DNA of 37,375 bases from a bacterium (GCA_030615855.1 JAUWYL010000010.1:1-37375), one strand, 5' to 3'. Shown: positions 1 through 8,735, numbered from the stretch's first letter. Notes: generated by a model from the letters alone, not told the origin. A program made the numbers and translations.

Positions 1-1226
1 GAGGCGATGAAAATGACTAAGAAGAAGATGAAGAAGGTCTTGAGTTTATAGAACAGAAGATAACAGCCGAAAAAGGCAAAAAGAGTATAAAGGAGAAAAC
101 CATCCTCCAGAGCAATCTTCTTCTGAAAGAGCTTCTTGAGAGAGGTAAATACCGGATAAGAAGCCAGAAGAACGAGAACTATAAACTCGTTTAAAAACCT
201 AAAGAGGGTAGGTGAGGAATAAGGAGGAGTCCAGTAGTGACGGGCTTCGAAGGGAAGGAGGGAGGGATCAGTCGGTTTTATTCCCAGATACCTTATCTTA
301 TAGAGCGTTGTCTGCCAGACGTGGTTATACTGCCCGGTCTTGGGAAAAAGGAAAAAGAGACCTGCTGCGATGATAAAGAAAAGAAAGAGACTCTCCACTT
401 TTTTTCCACGCCACTTCCTCCATCCCCAGGAGGCAAGGAGAGAATAGGATAGAAGCATAGGTAGAGAGAAGATAAAGTAATCCGTCTTTAGGTTTGTGGG
501 AAGGGTTAAGGCCCCAACGAAGTTAATAGCAGTAAAAAATGCTAGGGCCTGCATAGTCAAATAGTATCTATTACTAAAGAGATAGGCAAGGAAGATATAA
601 CTAAAAAGGATAAGATAGTAGAATCGAGCCAGTTTCCAGCTTACAAGGCCTAAAAAGAGGAAAAGGGAAGAAGCAAGGATATCTCTCCCTCTTCTACTCT
701 GTAGGAATTTATAAAAGAAGTAGACGTGAAGGAAAATAATAACTAAGGCAAACTGCTCCCTCTGGATATGATTTCCTAAAGAGCGCTCGATGGCCGGAAG
801 GGAGAGGGCATAGAAGGAGGCCCCAATAATCCCAGAGGTCCTGCTCTTCGTTGAAGCAAAAAGGAGAAAATAGACAATAAATATCGTCAGGCAGTACCAG
901 GAGCGGACGAAGTATCTTACGAAGAGGCTTAAAGGGATGTGCTTCAAGGGAAGGATACGATAGAGAGTACCTACAACATATTCCTCCAGATTGGTATCTG
1001 TCCTGGTATCGAAGCCCTCTGGCCAGGCAAGGAGTTTATCTATCTTAGGAATTCTTTTCCCCTGAGCAACGAGAGCGGTGTGGTAATAGTGCTGGGCGGA
1101 TTCTATGGTAAAGAGATGAGAGTTGCTATGACCCCGAATGGTGAAGCTCTCTGTGCGGATGAATATTCCCAAGCAATAGATCAGAATCAGAGCTAAAAAT
1201 ATTCCTATATTAACTTTCTTATTCAC
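1..1226 (-). CDS. GT-C-fold membrane glycosyltransferase, possibly STT3-like (partial, runs off left edge)
   Basis: An uninterrupted minus-strand reading frame runs from a GTG at 1226 to the left edge, about 408 codons with no stop, so the 3' end lies outside. The protein starts with a membrane segment (about residues 7-22). A long extracytoplasmic loop follows with the pattern ESAQHYYHTALVAQG and then LLAWPEG. Many hydrophobic helices come next. An acidic residue in the first loop followed by tyrosines and PEG, ahead of 8 or more helices, resembles GT-C enzymes such as STT3 oligosaccharyltransferases and lipid-linked sugar transferases. The donor and acceptor are not deducible. The start is uncertain because no clear ribosome site precedes the GTG and the frame stays open upstream. 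It follows the GH94 gene after only 65 bases and may be co-transcribed with it. The family call is moderate; the reading frame itself is solid. Confidence 0.72.
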   Translation of the reverse strand, partial: MNKKVNIGIFLALILIYCLGIFIRTESFTIRGHSNSHLFTIESAQHYYHTALVAQGKRIPKIDKLLAWPEGFDTRTDTNLEEYVVGTLYRILPLKHIPLSLFVRYFVRSWYCLTIFIVYFLLFASTKSRTSGIIGASFYALSLPAIERSLGNHIQREQFALVIIFLHVYFFYKFLQSRRGRDILASSLFLFLGLVSWKLARFYYLILFSYIFLAYLFSNRYYLTMQALAFFTAINFVGALTLPTNLKTDYFIFSLPMLLSYSLLASWGWRKWRGKKVESLFLFFIIAAGLFFLFPKTGQYNHVWQTTLYKIRYLGIKPTDPSLLPFEARHYWTPPYSSPTLFRFLNEFIVLVLLASYPVFTSLKKLFQKKIALEDGFLLYTLFAFFGCYLLFYKLKTFFIFFLVIFIA

Positions 1227-1291
1227 ACTTTGTATTGTTAATTTTTCATTTTGCATTTTTCATTGATCTTCTTTCCCACTTTCTCACTTTC
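1227..1291. repeat. Short-word spacer between GH94 and GT-C genes
   Basis: The 65-base gap consists of iterated words: TTTTTCATTTTGCATTTTTCATTG followed by CACTTTCTCACTTTCTCACTTTCCC on the plus strand. The TTTTGCATTT word recurs at 27806-27870 and 30868-30896. No gene is seen. Confidence 0.6.
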
Positions 1292-3670
1292 TCACTTTCC
1301 CATTACTACTCTCACCTTGTGACTCTTTCCATCTCTGTGAGGTTTGATCAGATTTCCCTCTATTCTCTTTCCATCTACATAGATCTCTTTTACCCCATAC
1401 TCAATTCCCTTTGGATTCTCAATCTCGATCTGATAGATTGCTTCTCGGAAGGGTCTTCTTATCTTGCACTTCTTCCAGGAAGAAGGAAGATGGGGATCAA
1501 TCCTTATTCCCTCCACATGCTTTCTAACACCCAGCATCCATTCAGTAACGATCATATAGACCCAGCCTACGGTGCCAGTAAGCCAGGAGAAGGCCCCTTC
1601 CCCAAAGAGATAGGGATGGCTAGGTCCCACCAGATATTCACTGAATACATAGGGCTCCATTTTATAAAGTTCGTAATCCTTCTGTTTATTGGGCATAATC
1701 TTCTTCAGTGTCTGCCAAGCTTTATTGGAATATCCCAGCATAAGATAGGCTACGATAAGAAAGGTTGCTGCATGACAGAAGATAGCGCCATTCTCCTTGG
1801 TTCCTGGAGCAAACATAGTCGCCCGACCCAACGAAGGCTCATATTGGCTATAGGTAGGATAGAATAAAGCCGGGCCATGGTCACTATCCAGATATTTGTC
1901 TATTGACTCCAAGAGTAACCTTAACCTCTTCTTGGGAACAATATCTGAAAGGATAGCCCAGGACTGGGTATTTAAAAAGATCTTTCCCTCTTTATTCCTA
2001 TTCGAACCAAAGGCCTCGCCAGTATCTTTAAATCCCCTGAGATACCACTCCCCATCCCAGGCATTCTCATTGATTATCTTAGTCATCTCCTCTGCCCGAT
2101 CCTTCGACTTCTGGGACATCTTTAAATCCTCTGTAAGAGCCGCTAAACGGGAGGCAACCTTAAGGGAACCCACAAAAGCTTGGGCAAGCATCACACTCTC
2201 TCCCTTCCCCTTAATCCCGCAGGCATCCAAACCATCGTTCCAGTCTCCCCGGCCTATAAGGGGAAGGCCGTGTGCCCCCCGATGAGAATAAGTATAGTCC
2301 AATTCCCGATAGATATGCTCTATAACCGTTCCTTCTCCCTCTTTAGGACACCACTTATCCACTAAATAGGGGGCCTTCTCCCCTAAGACCCCGATATCCC
2401 CGGTCTCCCGAATGTACTCAGAAACGAGGTAGGCCAGCCAGATGGTCTGACCTTTCATGGGTGGAGCATCCCCTGGTCCCCAGAGGGAGTAATTTACAGC
2501 ATTCGTCCCATCAGCACGCACCAAAGAGGCTAATTTCAAAATAGTCTCGCGCACCGATTGCGGTTCAAAAGCCGCCAAACTCTCAGCATCCTGTACTACT
2601 CCCCGGTATCCTCTTCCCGGACCCCCACCATGATAGTAGGAGGGGCTACGATTCCAGAGGTTATTAATATATAACTGATAGGGAAGCCAAGTATTTACTA
2701 AGATGTTGAAGTCCTTATCTGGGGTCTCAACCTTTATCCTTGAAGTTTTTTCCTGCCAATCCTTCCTTATGGCATCCAATTCTTTCCTTACCTGAATGAT
2801 ATCCTGATATTTGTTTAATATCTCTTTGACCTTATCCTTGTTCTCTGCTTGTCCCAGAATGAAGATAAATTCTTTTTCCTGTAATCCATCCAATCCAAAG
2901 TTATGCTGCAATACCCCTACCGCATCCTCTCCTTCACAATTAGAGTTCCCTAAAGCCTCGTTCTTTAGTCCATCGGGATTCGAGATATCATTATACCTTC
3001 CGGTGAAGGCTGTCTTAAGACACTCGTAGCCATCCACTTTAAAATTGGAGCCAAAGAAGACCAGCCCCTCAAAAGGTCTAATATCCCCTTCCTGCCACTG
3101 GGCAGACTTCCGCCCTAAGATGGCTTTTGCCTCACCATCCCACCAGACCTTATTATAAAGAGTAGTAACATTATGGATGCGCAACTCTAAAAAATATTGG
3201 CCGATGAGCCATTCAATAAAGCCATAAAGATGGAATCTTCTCTTTCTTCTGGTATCATTCTTTATCCTCACCTTCCAGATCTCACAGGGCTCTTTCCGGG
3301 GAACGAAGTAGGTTATCTCTCCTGTCACCCCAAAGGCCTTAGTAGTAATGGTGGTATATCCTAAACCATGCCTTCCCTCATAGAAGTCCAGTTCCCTCCT
3401 CATGGGCTGCCAGTTTAAAGACCAGTACTGCCCGGTAACTAAATCCTTCAGATAGACATACCTTCCCGGCCGATCAGTCAAGAAATTACTTGGGCCCCAT
3501 CTCAAAATCCTGTTTATCCCGCAGTCCTTATAGAAACTATAGCCTCCTCCAGTATGGGAGACCAGGGCACAGTAATCCTCATTGGTCAGATAATTGATCC
3601 AGGGCCGAGGCGTCGCTGGATTGGTTATCACATACTCCTGATTCTTCTCATCAAAATGTCCGTATTCCAT
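1292..3670 (-). CDS. Glycoside hydrolase family 94 phosphorylase (chitobiose/cellobiose phosphorylase-like)
   Basis: 792 residues, the usual length for GH94 disaccharide phosphorylases, which split a beta-glycosidic bond with inorganic phosphate to give an alpha-sugar-1-phosphate in the cytoplasm. The start (FDEKNQEYVITNPATPRPWINYL, then GGGYSFYKD at 41-49 and TDRPGRYVYL at 65-74) closely matches the N-terminal beta-sandwich of N,N'-diacetylchitobiose phosphorylase as I remember it. GRGDWNDGLD at 473-482 holds the DWND motif with the catalytic acid, D479 by analogy. GEGAFSWLTGT near residue 700 is the other family hallmark. Substrate is unresolved, because the region around 345-361 (YYHGGGPGRGYRGVVQDAESL) differs from the chitobiose enzymes I recall. 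An AAGGGGG site lies upstream of the ATG. No signal peptide is seen. Confidence 0.9.
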   Translation of the reverse strand: MEYGHFDEKNQEYVITNPATPRPWINYLTNEDYCALVSHTGGGYSFYKDCGINRILRWGPSNFLTDRPGRYVYLKDLVTGQYWSLNWQPMRRELDFYEGRHGLGYTTITTKAFGVTGEITYFVPRKEPCEIWKVRIKNDTRRKRRFHLYGFIEWLIGQYFLELRIHNVTTLYNKVWWDGEAKAILGRKSAQWQEGDIRPFEGLVFFGSNFKVDGYECLKTAFTGRYNDISNPDGLKNEALGNSNCEGEDAVGVLQHNFGLDGLQEKEFIFILGQAENKDKVKEILNKYQDIIQVRKELDAIRKDWQEKTSRIKVETPDKDFNILVNTWLPYQLYINNLWNRSPSYYHGGGPGRGYRGVVQDAESLAAFEPQSVRETILKLASLVRADGTNAVNYSLWGPGDAPPMKGQTIWLAYLVSEYIRETGDIGVLGEKAPYLVDKWCPKEGEGTVIEHIYRELDYTYSHRGAHGLPLIGRGDWNDGLDACGIKGKGESVMLAQAFVGSLKVASRLAALTEDLKMSQKSKDRAEEMTKIINENAWDGEWYLRGFKDTGEAFGSNRNKEGKIFLNTQSWAILSDIVPKKRLRLLLESIDKYLDSDHGPALFYPTYSQYEPSLGRATMFAPGTKENGAIFCHAATFLIVAYLMLGYSNKAWQTLKKIMPNKQKDYELYKMEPYVFSEYLVGPSHPYLFGEGAFSWLTGTVGWVYMIVTEWMLGVRKHVEGIRIDPHLPSSWKKCKIRRPFREAIYQIEIENPKGIEYGVKEIYVDGKRIEGNLIKPHRDGKSHKVRVVMGK

Positions 3671-3783
3671 CTTTAAACCCCCTTATCGATTAATGTTGAA
3701 TATTTTACATTGAGCATTGAACAATGAACATTGAACAATTAAAAATAAAAACTAAGTTAGTTGTTTTGGGAGAAAATTATTAG
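3671..3783. repeat. AT-rich spacer with ATTGAACA words
   Basis: The gap contains iterated short words on the plus strand (ATTGAGCATTGAACAATGAACATTGAACAA, seen at about 3710-3738), partly self-complementary through TTGA/TCAA. No reading frame or clear terminator is present. Confidence 0.5.
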
Positions 3784-4113
3784 TTACTTAACTTTATCTA
3801 ATTTTTGCTGCATTTCTTCACGAAGTTTTGTTGCTGCTTTCTGAGCCCGCATCATAGCTTCTAGTGCCTCTTTCCACTCTTTCGGGCATTTTTTTATCTC
3901 TTCTTCTGGAACGTCTGTAATTTTCTGTAATAAGACGGGTAGAAGCTGAACAATTTGCATCTGCAGATTAAGTTCTGCGGTGAGCTTCATCACTTTTTTT
4001 ATAGATTTATTTATCTTCAAATTGACTACTGTTGCCCCTGCTATAACTATCGTAGCTATCGCCACTATTCCACCAACTACACAATTAATTATTACCGGTA
4101 TTTCCATTTTCAA
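3784..4113 (-). CDS. Small single-pass membrane protein with charged coiled-coil tail, unknown function
   Basis: 109 residues. One hydrophobic helix (about 9-31, VGGIVAIATIVIAGATVV) is followed by a Lys/Glu/Gln-rich helical tail with coiled-coil character (about 35-109). I do not recognise the family. It sits 26 bases after the 226-residue helical protein in transcription order. Both genes are more AT-rich than moeA and GH94 on either side, which suggests they moved in as a pair. A GAGGGTTG ribosome site precedes the ATG. A holin-like or membrane-partner role is possible, but nothing in the sequence proves it. Confidence 0.6.
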   Translation of the reverse strand: MKMEIPVIINCVVGGIVAIATIVIAGATVVNLKINKSIKKVMKLTAELNLQMQIVQLLPVLLQKITDVPEEEIKKCPKEWKEALEAMMRAQKAATKLREEMQQKLDKVK

Positions 4114-4139
4114 CCCTCCGTATTAGTATTCCTAGAATT

Positions 4140-4820
4140 TTAATTAATTTTTTCGAATATCTCGGCTACAAGATCTAAAAGTATTATGTATAAGATTAAT
4201 CCCTTCAGTAATACCTTTAATAATTCTTTTCCTGAAGTAGCTTTGATATTAATTCTTGTTTCTTTCACCTCTCTTTTATAAAGTCGCATTAGAATACCAT
4301 CTTTGTCTAAAAGCGTAGGAAGAATTTTATGACTTAACTGGTGTCGGACTCGTTGTAACTTAACAAATGCTGGAGATTTCCTGATGTCATTCAATAAACT
4401 TACAAACTCATGGTTTCTATACTCTTTATGTAATCTAAGTTTATTTATACAGTTAGAAAGACTTATCTCTTTTCTTGTATCATCTAACATAAGATTTAAA
4501 TAGGTATTTAGGGTAAAACCTATTTTATTAAAGGCATCATACAGTCGTATTATACCGTTTTCTGCTTCAATAATAGCGATTTCTTCGTTCCTTGCGGATA
4601 AAATTTGCTCAATTATAATAACAATTTTTGCAGATTCAGAAACGTTTTCCCAATATAAAATAAAACTTTCGAAGTTATTAGCTTTACTCAACTTTTTAGC
4701 AATATTTGCACTATAAAAAATATCGCTTACTACTTTTGGTAGTTCTATGCCAAGTTTTTTAACGGTGCCATAAGCAGCAATTAAATCTTTCTGTATTTTG
4801 TCAGATGACATTTCATCCAT
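4140..4820 (-). CDS. All-helical hypothetical protein with a weak HEPN-like RxxxxH motif
   Basis: 226 residues from the chosen ATG. A GTG nine bases upstream also starts this frame, but AGGTG lies 6 bases before the ATG and overlaps the GTG, so I prefer the ATG. The sequence appears entirely helical, with RHQLSH at 159-164 giving an R-x4-H spacing like the active site of HEPN ribonuclease domains. A second candidate, RNH, lies at 135-137. The last 25 residues are hydrophobic (LLKVLLKGLILYIILLDLV) and could be a membrane or packing helix. Composition is AT-rich compared with moeA upstream. The HEPN link is inference from one short motif and could be chance. Confidence 0.55.
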   Translation of the reverse strand: MDEMSSDKIQKDLIAAYGTVKKLGIELPKVVSDIFYSANIAKKLSKANNFESFILYWENVSESAKIVIIIEQILSARNEEIAIIEAENGIIRLYDAFNKIGFTLNTYLNLMLDDTRKEISLSNCINKLRLHKEYRNHEFVSLLNDIRKSPAFVKLQRVRHQLSHKILPTLLDKDGILMRLYKREVKETRINIKATSGKELLKVLLKGLILYIILLDLVAEIFEKIN

Positions 4821-4922
4821 ATAGTACACCTGTTACAAATTCGGCATTTTATTGGAAATTAGGAATTAGAAACTTAACATGTATCTTGTCTCTTGGTTAT
4901 TGGTGATTGCTTATAATGAGTC

Positions 4923-6134
4923 TTAATCCCACAACTCCACTTCCACCATCTGGTCTTTCTCGATTCCCTCACTTAAACGCGGTATCCTTAATAGTCCATC
5001 AGCTTTTACTAAGGAGACGATATTCGCTGAACCCCTATGTAACGGGATAGCAATTAATTTCCCCTCTTTTTCTTCCAGTCTTATCCGAATATACTCCTCC
5101 CTTCCTGTAGAAGAGGTAACAGTTCTTGCTAATCGGACATTTACTACTTTTATCTTCTCTTTGGCATTCATCATGGCCAAGATAGTAGGCTCCACTATCT
5201 TCCTGAAGACGATCATGACGCTCACTGGATTTCCCGGCAGCCCAAAGATAATTTTTTCTTTTATTTTTGCAATAATGGTAGGCTTTCCAGGCTTTATGGC
5301 TACCCCTTGAGTTAGGACCTTTCCTTGGGTTAAAGAATTCATTACCTTTAAGGTAAGATCATAAGCACCAACTGAACTTCCTCCAGAGATGAGAACCATG
5401 TCTGCCTTAGACAATGCCTTTTCTATCTTCTCTCTTAGAATTTTAGGATCGTCTTTAATAATCCCAAAGGGAATGGGTTCTCCTCCACATTTTTCGATTT
5501 GAGCAGACAGGGAATAGGTATTCATATTCCTAATCTGTCCAGATTCTGGTTTCCTTTTCGGCTCAACCAACTCGTCCCCAGTAGGAATAATGGCTACCTT
5601 GGGCCTTTTGAATATCTTTATCTCTGTAATCCCCAATCCGCTCAAGGCACCGATATCCTGTGCCCTTATCCTGTGCCCTTTTGCTAACAGGACCTCGCCC
5701 TTTCGAATATCCTCTCCTCTCTTAGCAACGTTCTCTCCGGGGGTTAAAGCCTTCCTTATTTTTACTCTTTTTCCCTCAACTTCTATATATTCCAACATCT
5801 CAACGCTATCTCCCCCTCTGGGCATTATGGCCCCAGTATCAATCTTTATCGCCTCGCCCTTCTCGACCTCTTTCTTGGAAATCTCGCCGATCTTTATTTC
5901 ACCAATTAAAGATAAAGAAATAGGATTCTCTTCAGAAGCCCCAAAGGTATCTTTTGCTCTTACCGCATAGCCATCCATCATAGCTTTATTGAATGGTGGC
6001 AGGTCCTCGGGAGAGATGACATCAGTAGCCACGAACCTATCCAGACTATCAGCAACCTCTATGGTCTCATTCCCCATAGGTTTTATTTTCCCAACTATCT
6101 TCCTTGCCTCACTTACTGTCTTCAGTTCTAACAT
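4923..6134 (-). CDS. moeA: Molybdopterin molybdenumtransferase MoeA
   Basis: 403 residues, the standard length. MoeA inserts molybdate or tungstate into adenylylated molybdopterin to finish the pterin cofactor in the cytoplasm. Visible hallmarks are PPFNKAMMDGYAV at 46-58, the GGSSVGAYD loop at 251-259 with the family GGxSxGxxD pattern, and FGLPGNPVS in the C-terminal half. It is the last gene of a tupA-tupB-tupC-moeA run, about 75 bases after tupC. The metal handled is therefore probably tungsten, although MoeA itself does not reveal this. GAGGTTGGG immediately precedes the ATG. Confidence 0.95.
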   Translation of the reverse strand: MLELKTVSEARKIVGKIKPMGNETIEVADSLDRFVATDVISPEDLPPFNKAMMDGYAVRAKDTFGASEENPISLSLIGEIKIGEISKKEVEKGEAIKIDTGAIMPRGGDSVEMLEYIEVEGKRVKIRKALTPGENVAKRGEDIRKGEVLLAKGHRIRAQDIGALSGLGITEIKIFKRPKVAIIPTGDELVEPKRKPESGQIRNMNTYSLSAQIEKCGGEPIPFGIIKDDPKILREKIEKALSKADMVLISGGSSVGAYDLTLKVMNSLTQGKVLTQGVAIKPGKPTIIAKIKEKIIFGLPGNPVSVMIVFRKIVEPTILAMMNAKEKIKVVNVRLARTVTSSTGREEYIRIRLEEKEGKLIAIPLHRGSANIVSLVKADGLLRIPRLSEGIEKDQMVEVELWD

Positions 6135-6209
6135 CCCAACCTCGTTCTACTTAGAATAGTGAGTCTTTATCTGCGATAATCTGCATCTATATCTGCGGTT
6201 ATCTGCGTC
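6135..6209. repeat. ATCTGCG-word spacer
   Basis: The moeA-tupC gap holds four degenerate copies of TATCTGCG or ATCTGCA on the plus strand (about 6168-6208). The same word fills gaps at 8655-8698, 9548-9602, 9656-9720 and 32905-32955. Confidence 0.6.
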
Positions 6210-6941
6210 TCAAAAGATCATCTTTCCTTCAATGAATCTCAAGATGCGCTTGTCTTTGGGACTGGTAAAGATTTCTTGAGCATTTCTTGATTCAATGATC
6301 CGGCCCTTAAATAGGAAGCTGGCCTCATGGGCTAGGCGCCTTGCCTGGAACATATTATGGGTAGCAATAACGATGGTAGTCTTGAATTCTCTATTAATGT
6401 ATTTTATCAATTCCTCAATTATGGCTACATTCCTGGGATCGAGATCACTCGTGGGTTCATCGAGAAAGAGGATCTCTGGTTCCAAGACCATGGCCCTTGC
6501 TATAGCCACCCTCTGCTTCTCGCCTCCAGAGAGATCCCTTGCCCTTTTATGCTCATAGCCTTTAAGGCCTATTACTTCTAAGGCCTTCTTTACTTTCTCA
6601 AGGATCGAGCTCCTATTCTCTTTTCTCACCTTCAATCCATAGGCCACGTTCTCATAGACAGAGGTATTAAAAAGGGCGGGCTTCTGGAAGACCAGAGTCA
6701 TCCTGCGATGTAGGTTCAGGCGGTTATTCTCTCTTAGTGCTTTTCCATCGAAGTGGATCTCTCCAGAGGTTGGTTCTTCCAGGAGATTTAAGAGGCGCAG
6801 AAGGACGCTTTTACCCACACCGCTTGGGCCTATTATAGCATGTATTCTTCCCCTTTCCAATTGAAGATTTATCTCTTTTAGAACGGCCTCTCCATTATAT
6901 TCCTTGGATAGATTGTGGGTTTGTATGGTATAGTTTTTCAT
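6210..6941 (-). CDS. tupC: Tungstate ABC transporter ATP-binding protein
   Basis: 243 residues. This is the ATPase subunit that powers oxyanion import from the cytoplasmic face. The Walker A motif GPSGVGKS is at 38-45, the Q-loop in LVFQKPALF near 83-91, the ABC signature LSGGEKQR at 137-144, Walker B EILFLDEP at 156-163, and the switch histidine in IATHN at about 195. It follows the permease gene. The gap between them is a long inverted repeat whose left arm supplies the ribosome site AGGTGCGGG directly against the ATG, so translation of this gene may depend on that structure. Substrate is taken from the TupA-like binding protein of the operon. Confidence 0.92.
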   Translation of the reverse strand: MKNYTIQTHNLSKEYNGEAVLKEINLQLERGRIHAIIGPSGVGKSVLLRLLNLLEEPTSGEIHFDGKALRENNRLNLHRRMTLVFQKPALFNTSVYENVAYGLKVRKENRSSILEKVKKALEVIGLKGYEHKRARDLSGGEKQRVAIARAMVLEPEILFLDEPTSDLDPRNVAIIEELIKYINREFKTTIVIATHNMFQARRLAHEASFLFKGRIIESRNAQEIFTSPKDKRILRFIEGKMIF

Positions 6942-7078
6942 CCCGCACCTTTTTTATAATTCACCCCGCTCCTTCTTTTCCCTAAATCCCGACCGCGTGC
7001 AAGGAAGGGGCGGGGTTCACAAGGCTTTTTCTTTTGCTTTTTAAAAGATAAGTAGAAAACACGATAAAAGGTGCGGGA
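6941..7078. repeat. Inverted-repeat element between tupB and tupC
   Basis: The 138-base gap is bounded by near-perfect inverted ends: TCCCGCACCTTTT at 6941-6953 and its complement at about 7066-7078. Inside lies a 60-base segment (6960-7019) that recurs at 10438-10497 with about 10 differences and ends in an identical AAGGAAGGGGCGGGGTTCA. In tup mRNA the ends can pair, placing the tupC ribosome site in a helix. It may be a MITE-like element, a translational control element, or both. Confidence 0.65.
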
Positions 7079-7079
7079 C

Positions 7080-7772
7080 TCATTCTCTAATCCTCTGTAA
7101 ATAATAAAGTCCGGTGTTAATTAGAAAAGCAACGGCCAAAAGTATAATCCCTAAGGCCAAAGCGAGCTCAAACCTTCCTTTCCCGGTCTCCAAGGCGATG
7201 GCCGTAGACATCACCCGGGTAGTTCCCTTTATATTCCCTCCCACGATCATGGCTGCTCCGATCTCAGTGACCACCCTTCCAAACCCAGCGATTAAAGCTG
7301 CTAAAATGGCCACTCTCGCCTCTCTTAAGACAGTGAGCGTCGTCTGGACCTTTGTTGCCCCAAGGGAGATGGCACTCTTAGTAATGGCAGGGTCCACGCC
7401 TTTTACTGCTACCAAGGAAAGAGCGCCGATAATGGGGGTAGCTAAGATAGTCTGGGCAGTGATCATGGCACCTGGGGTATAGAGAAGTCCTAACATGCCC
7501 AAAGGGCCCCTGTGGGATAGGAAGAGATAGACGAAGAGCCCCACCACTACTGTGGGAAGAGCGAAGCAGGTATTGAGTAGGGTAGTTATCACTCCTCTTC
7601 CCGGAAACTTGTGGAGTCCGACCAATGCTCCCAGGGGGATACCAAGGCATGAGGCCAGAAGAACTGCAATTCCTGAGATGCGCAGGGATAGGAATATAAC
7701 GGTATAAGTCCCTCTATCAAAACTGAAGAGTAAGCGGAAGGCCTCTTTAAGTCCCGCCAATATGTAATCCAT
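7080..7772 (-). CDS. tupB: Tungstate ABC transporter permease
   Basis: 230 residues with about five membrane helices. It forms the transmembrane channel of the tungstate importer. The stretch AISLGATKVQTTLTVLREA, within about 134-172, is the EAA-type coupling loop that docks on the ATPase. PTVVVGLFVYLFLSHRGPLG near 73-92 is typical of TupB/WtpB permeases. The gene starts one base after the tupA stop, so the two are translationally linked. Its stop codon abuts the inverted repeat before tupC. Confidence 0.92.
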   Translation of the reverse strand: MDYILAGLKEAFRLLFSFDRGTYTVIFLSLRISGIAVLLASCLGIPLGALVGLHKFPGRGVITTLLNTCFALPTVVVGLFVYLFLSHRGPLGMLGLLYTPGAMITAQTILATPIIGALSLVAVKGVDPAITKSAISLGATKVQTTLTVLREARVAILAALIAGFGRVVTEIGAAMIVGGNIKGTTRVMSTAIALETGKGRFELALALGIILLAVAFLINTGLYYLQRIRE

Positions 7773-7773
7773 A

Positions 7774-8604
7774 CTATTCCCCTATGGGATGGAAGAGTGG
7801 CTCTCCGAACTTTTCCTTGCCAAACTCCCTTATTATCTTTTGTCCTTTAACTGAAATTAGAAAGTTGATAAATTCTATACCCCTTCTATACTTAATGTGA
7901 CCATGCTTTTTAGGATTAACCAATATTATGCTATATGGATTATGTAATAGTCGATCTTTTTCATATAAAGTAACTAGGACTAACCTATCTTTACAGGATA
8001 AATGGGTAGCACGATCTGTTAGACAATAGGCCTGCTTCTGACTTGCGATAACTAAAGTGGCTCCCATCCCCTGTCCCGTTTCTTGATACCATTCACCCTC
8101 TGGGATTAAACCTGCTCTTTCCCAGAGTCCCCTCTCCCTCTTATGCGTTCCAGAATCATCTCCCCGGGAGATGAAGGACGCTTTCTTGTGAGCAATGGCA
8201 GATAAAGCAGGTATTACTCCAGTCATCCCCTTAATCTTCGCTGGATCATCCTCTGGTCCTGCAATGACAAAGTCGTTATACATGATGCTCCTTCTATTTA
8301 CCCCATACCCTTCCCTTACAAATCTTTCCTCTGCCTCCGGATCGTGGACCAGAATGAGATCGCAATCCCCATTCTTTGCCAATCGGATGGCCTTCCCCGT
8401 TCCGCAGGCGATGACGTCCACCTTTACTTTTGCTTCTTTCTCAAAAGAAGGGATTAAGGCATCGAGGAGACCAGAGTTCTCTACACTTGTGGTAGTAGCC
8501 AGAACGAGATGAGGGATTTCTCTTCTGCACCCCAGGGTAAAAACCATAACGCAGATTACCGCAGATAACAAAACGCAGATGACCATATTCCTCCCCATTT
8601 TCAT
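7774..8604 (-). CDS. tupA: Tungstate-binding lipoprotein TupA
   Basis: 276 residues. The N-terminus is a lipoprotein signal (MKMGRN, a hydrophobic stretch, then TLGC with the lipidated Cys at 26), so the protein should be anchored outside the cytoplasmic membrane. ATTTSVENSGLLDALIP at 36-52, CGTGKA at 67-72, DLILVHDP at 82-89 and YNDFVIAGP at 109-117 are the signature segments of TupA-family tungstate receptors; the TTTS and GTG segments line the oxyanion site. It is the first gene of tupABC-moeA, behind a promoter and a structured leader. Selectivity for tungstate over molybdate is inferred from the family. An in-frame ATG six codons in is also preceded by GGGGAGG, but the first ATG gives the better signal peptide. 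Confidence 0.93.
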   Translation of the reverse strand: MKMGRNMVICVLLSAVICVMVFTLGCRREIPHLVLATTTSVENSGLLDALIPSFEKEAKVKVDVIACGTGKAIRLAKNGDCDLILVHDPEAEERFVREGYGVNRRSIMYNDFVIAGPEDDPAKIKGMTGVIPALSAIAHKKASFISRGDDSGTHKRERGLWERAGLIPEGEWYQETGQGMGATLVIASQKQAYCLTDRATHLSCKDRLVLVTLYEKDRLLHNPYSIILVNPKKHGHIKYRRGIEFINFLISVKGQKIIREFGKEKFGEPLFHPIGE

Positions 8605-8698
8605 CTCATTTCCTCTCTCTCCTAAAACCGCACTTAAAAAAGAGGTAAGTCTTTTTATCCGTGATAATCTGTAACAAATCCGTGCTAATCTGTGTCAT

Positions 8699-8735
8699 AA
8701 AAAAACCAGCTCCCGTGGGTTTAAAGAAGCTGGTT
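8699..8735 (-). terminator. Rho-independent terminator in the tupA leader
   Basis: On the minus strand an 8-base stem AACCAGCT/AGCTGGTT (8735-8728 with 8711-8704) is followed by a run of Ts (8705-8699). It lies about 95 bases before the tupA start and is not at the end of a gene. The CACGGGAG in its loop and 3' arm (8717-8710) can pair instead with CTCCCGTG at 8760-8753, as expected for attenuation. Confidence 0.75.

Noticed and set aside
237-1196. Plus-strand frames of 71 and 85 residues at 237-452 and 939-1196
   Set aside because: They are antisense to the long open minus-strand glycosyltransferase frame that continues off the left edge.
1235-1867. 210-residue plus-strand frame
   Set aside because: Lies antisense to the GH94 gene and the repeat spacer; no family features, while the minus strand encodes a clear enzyme.
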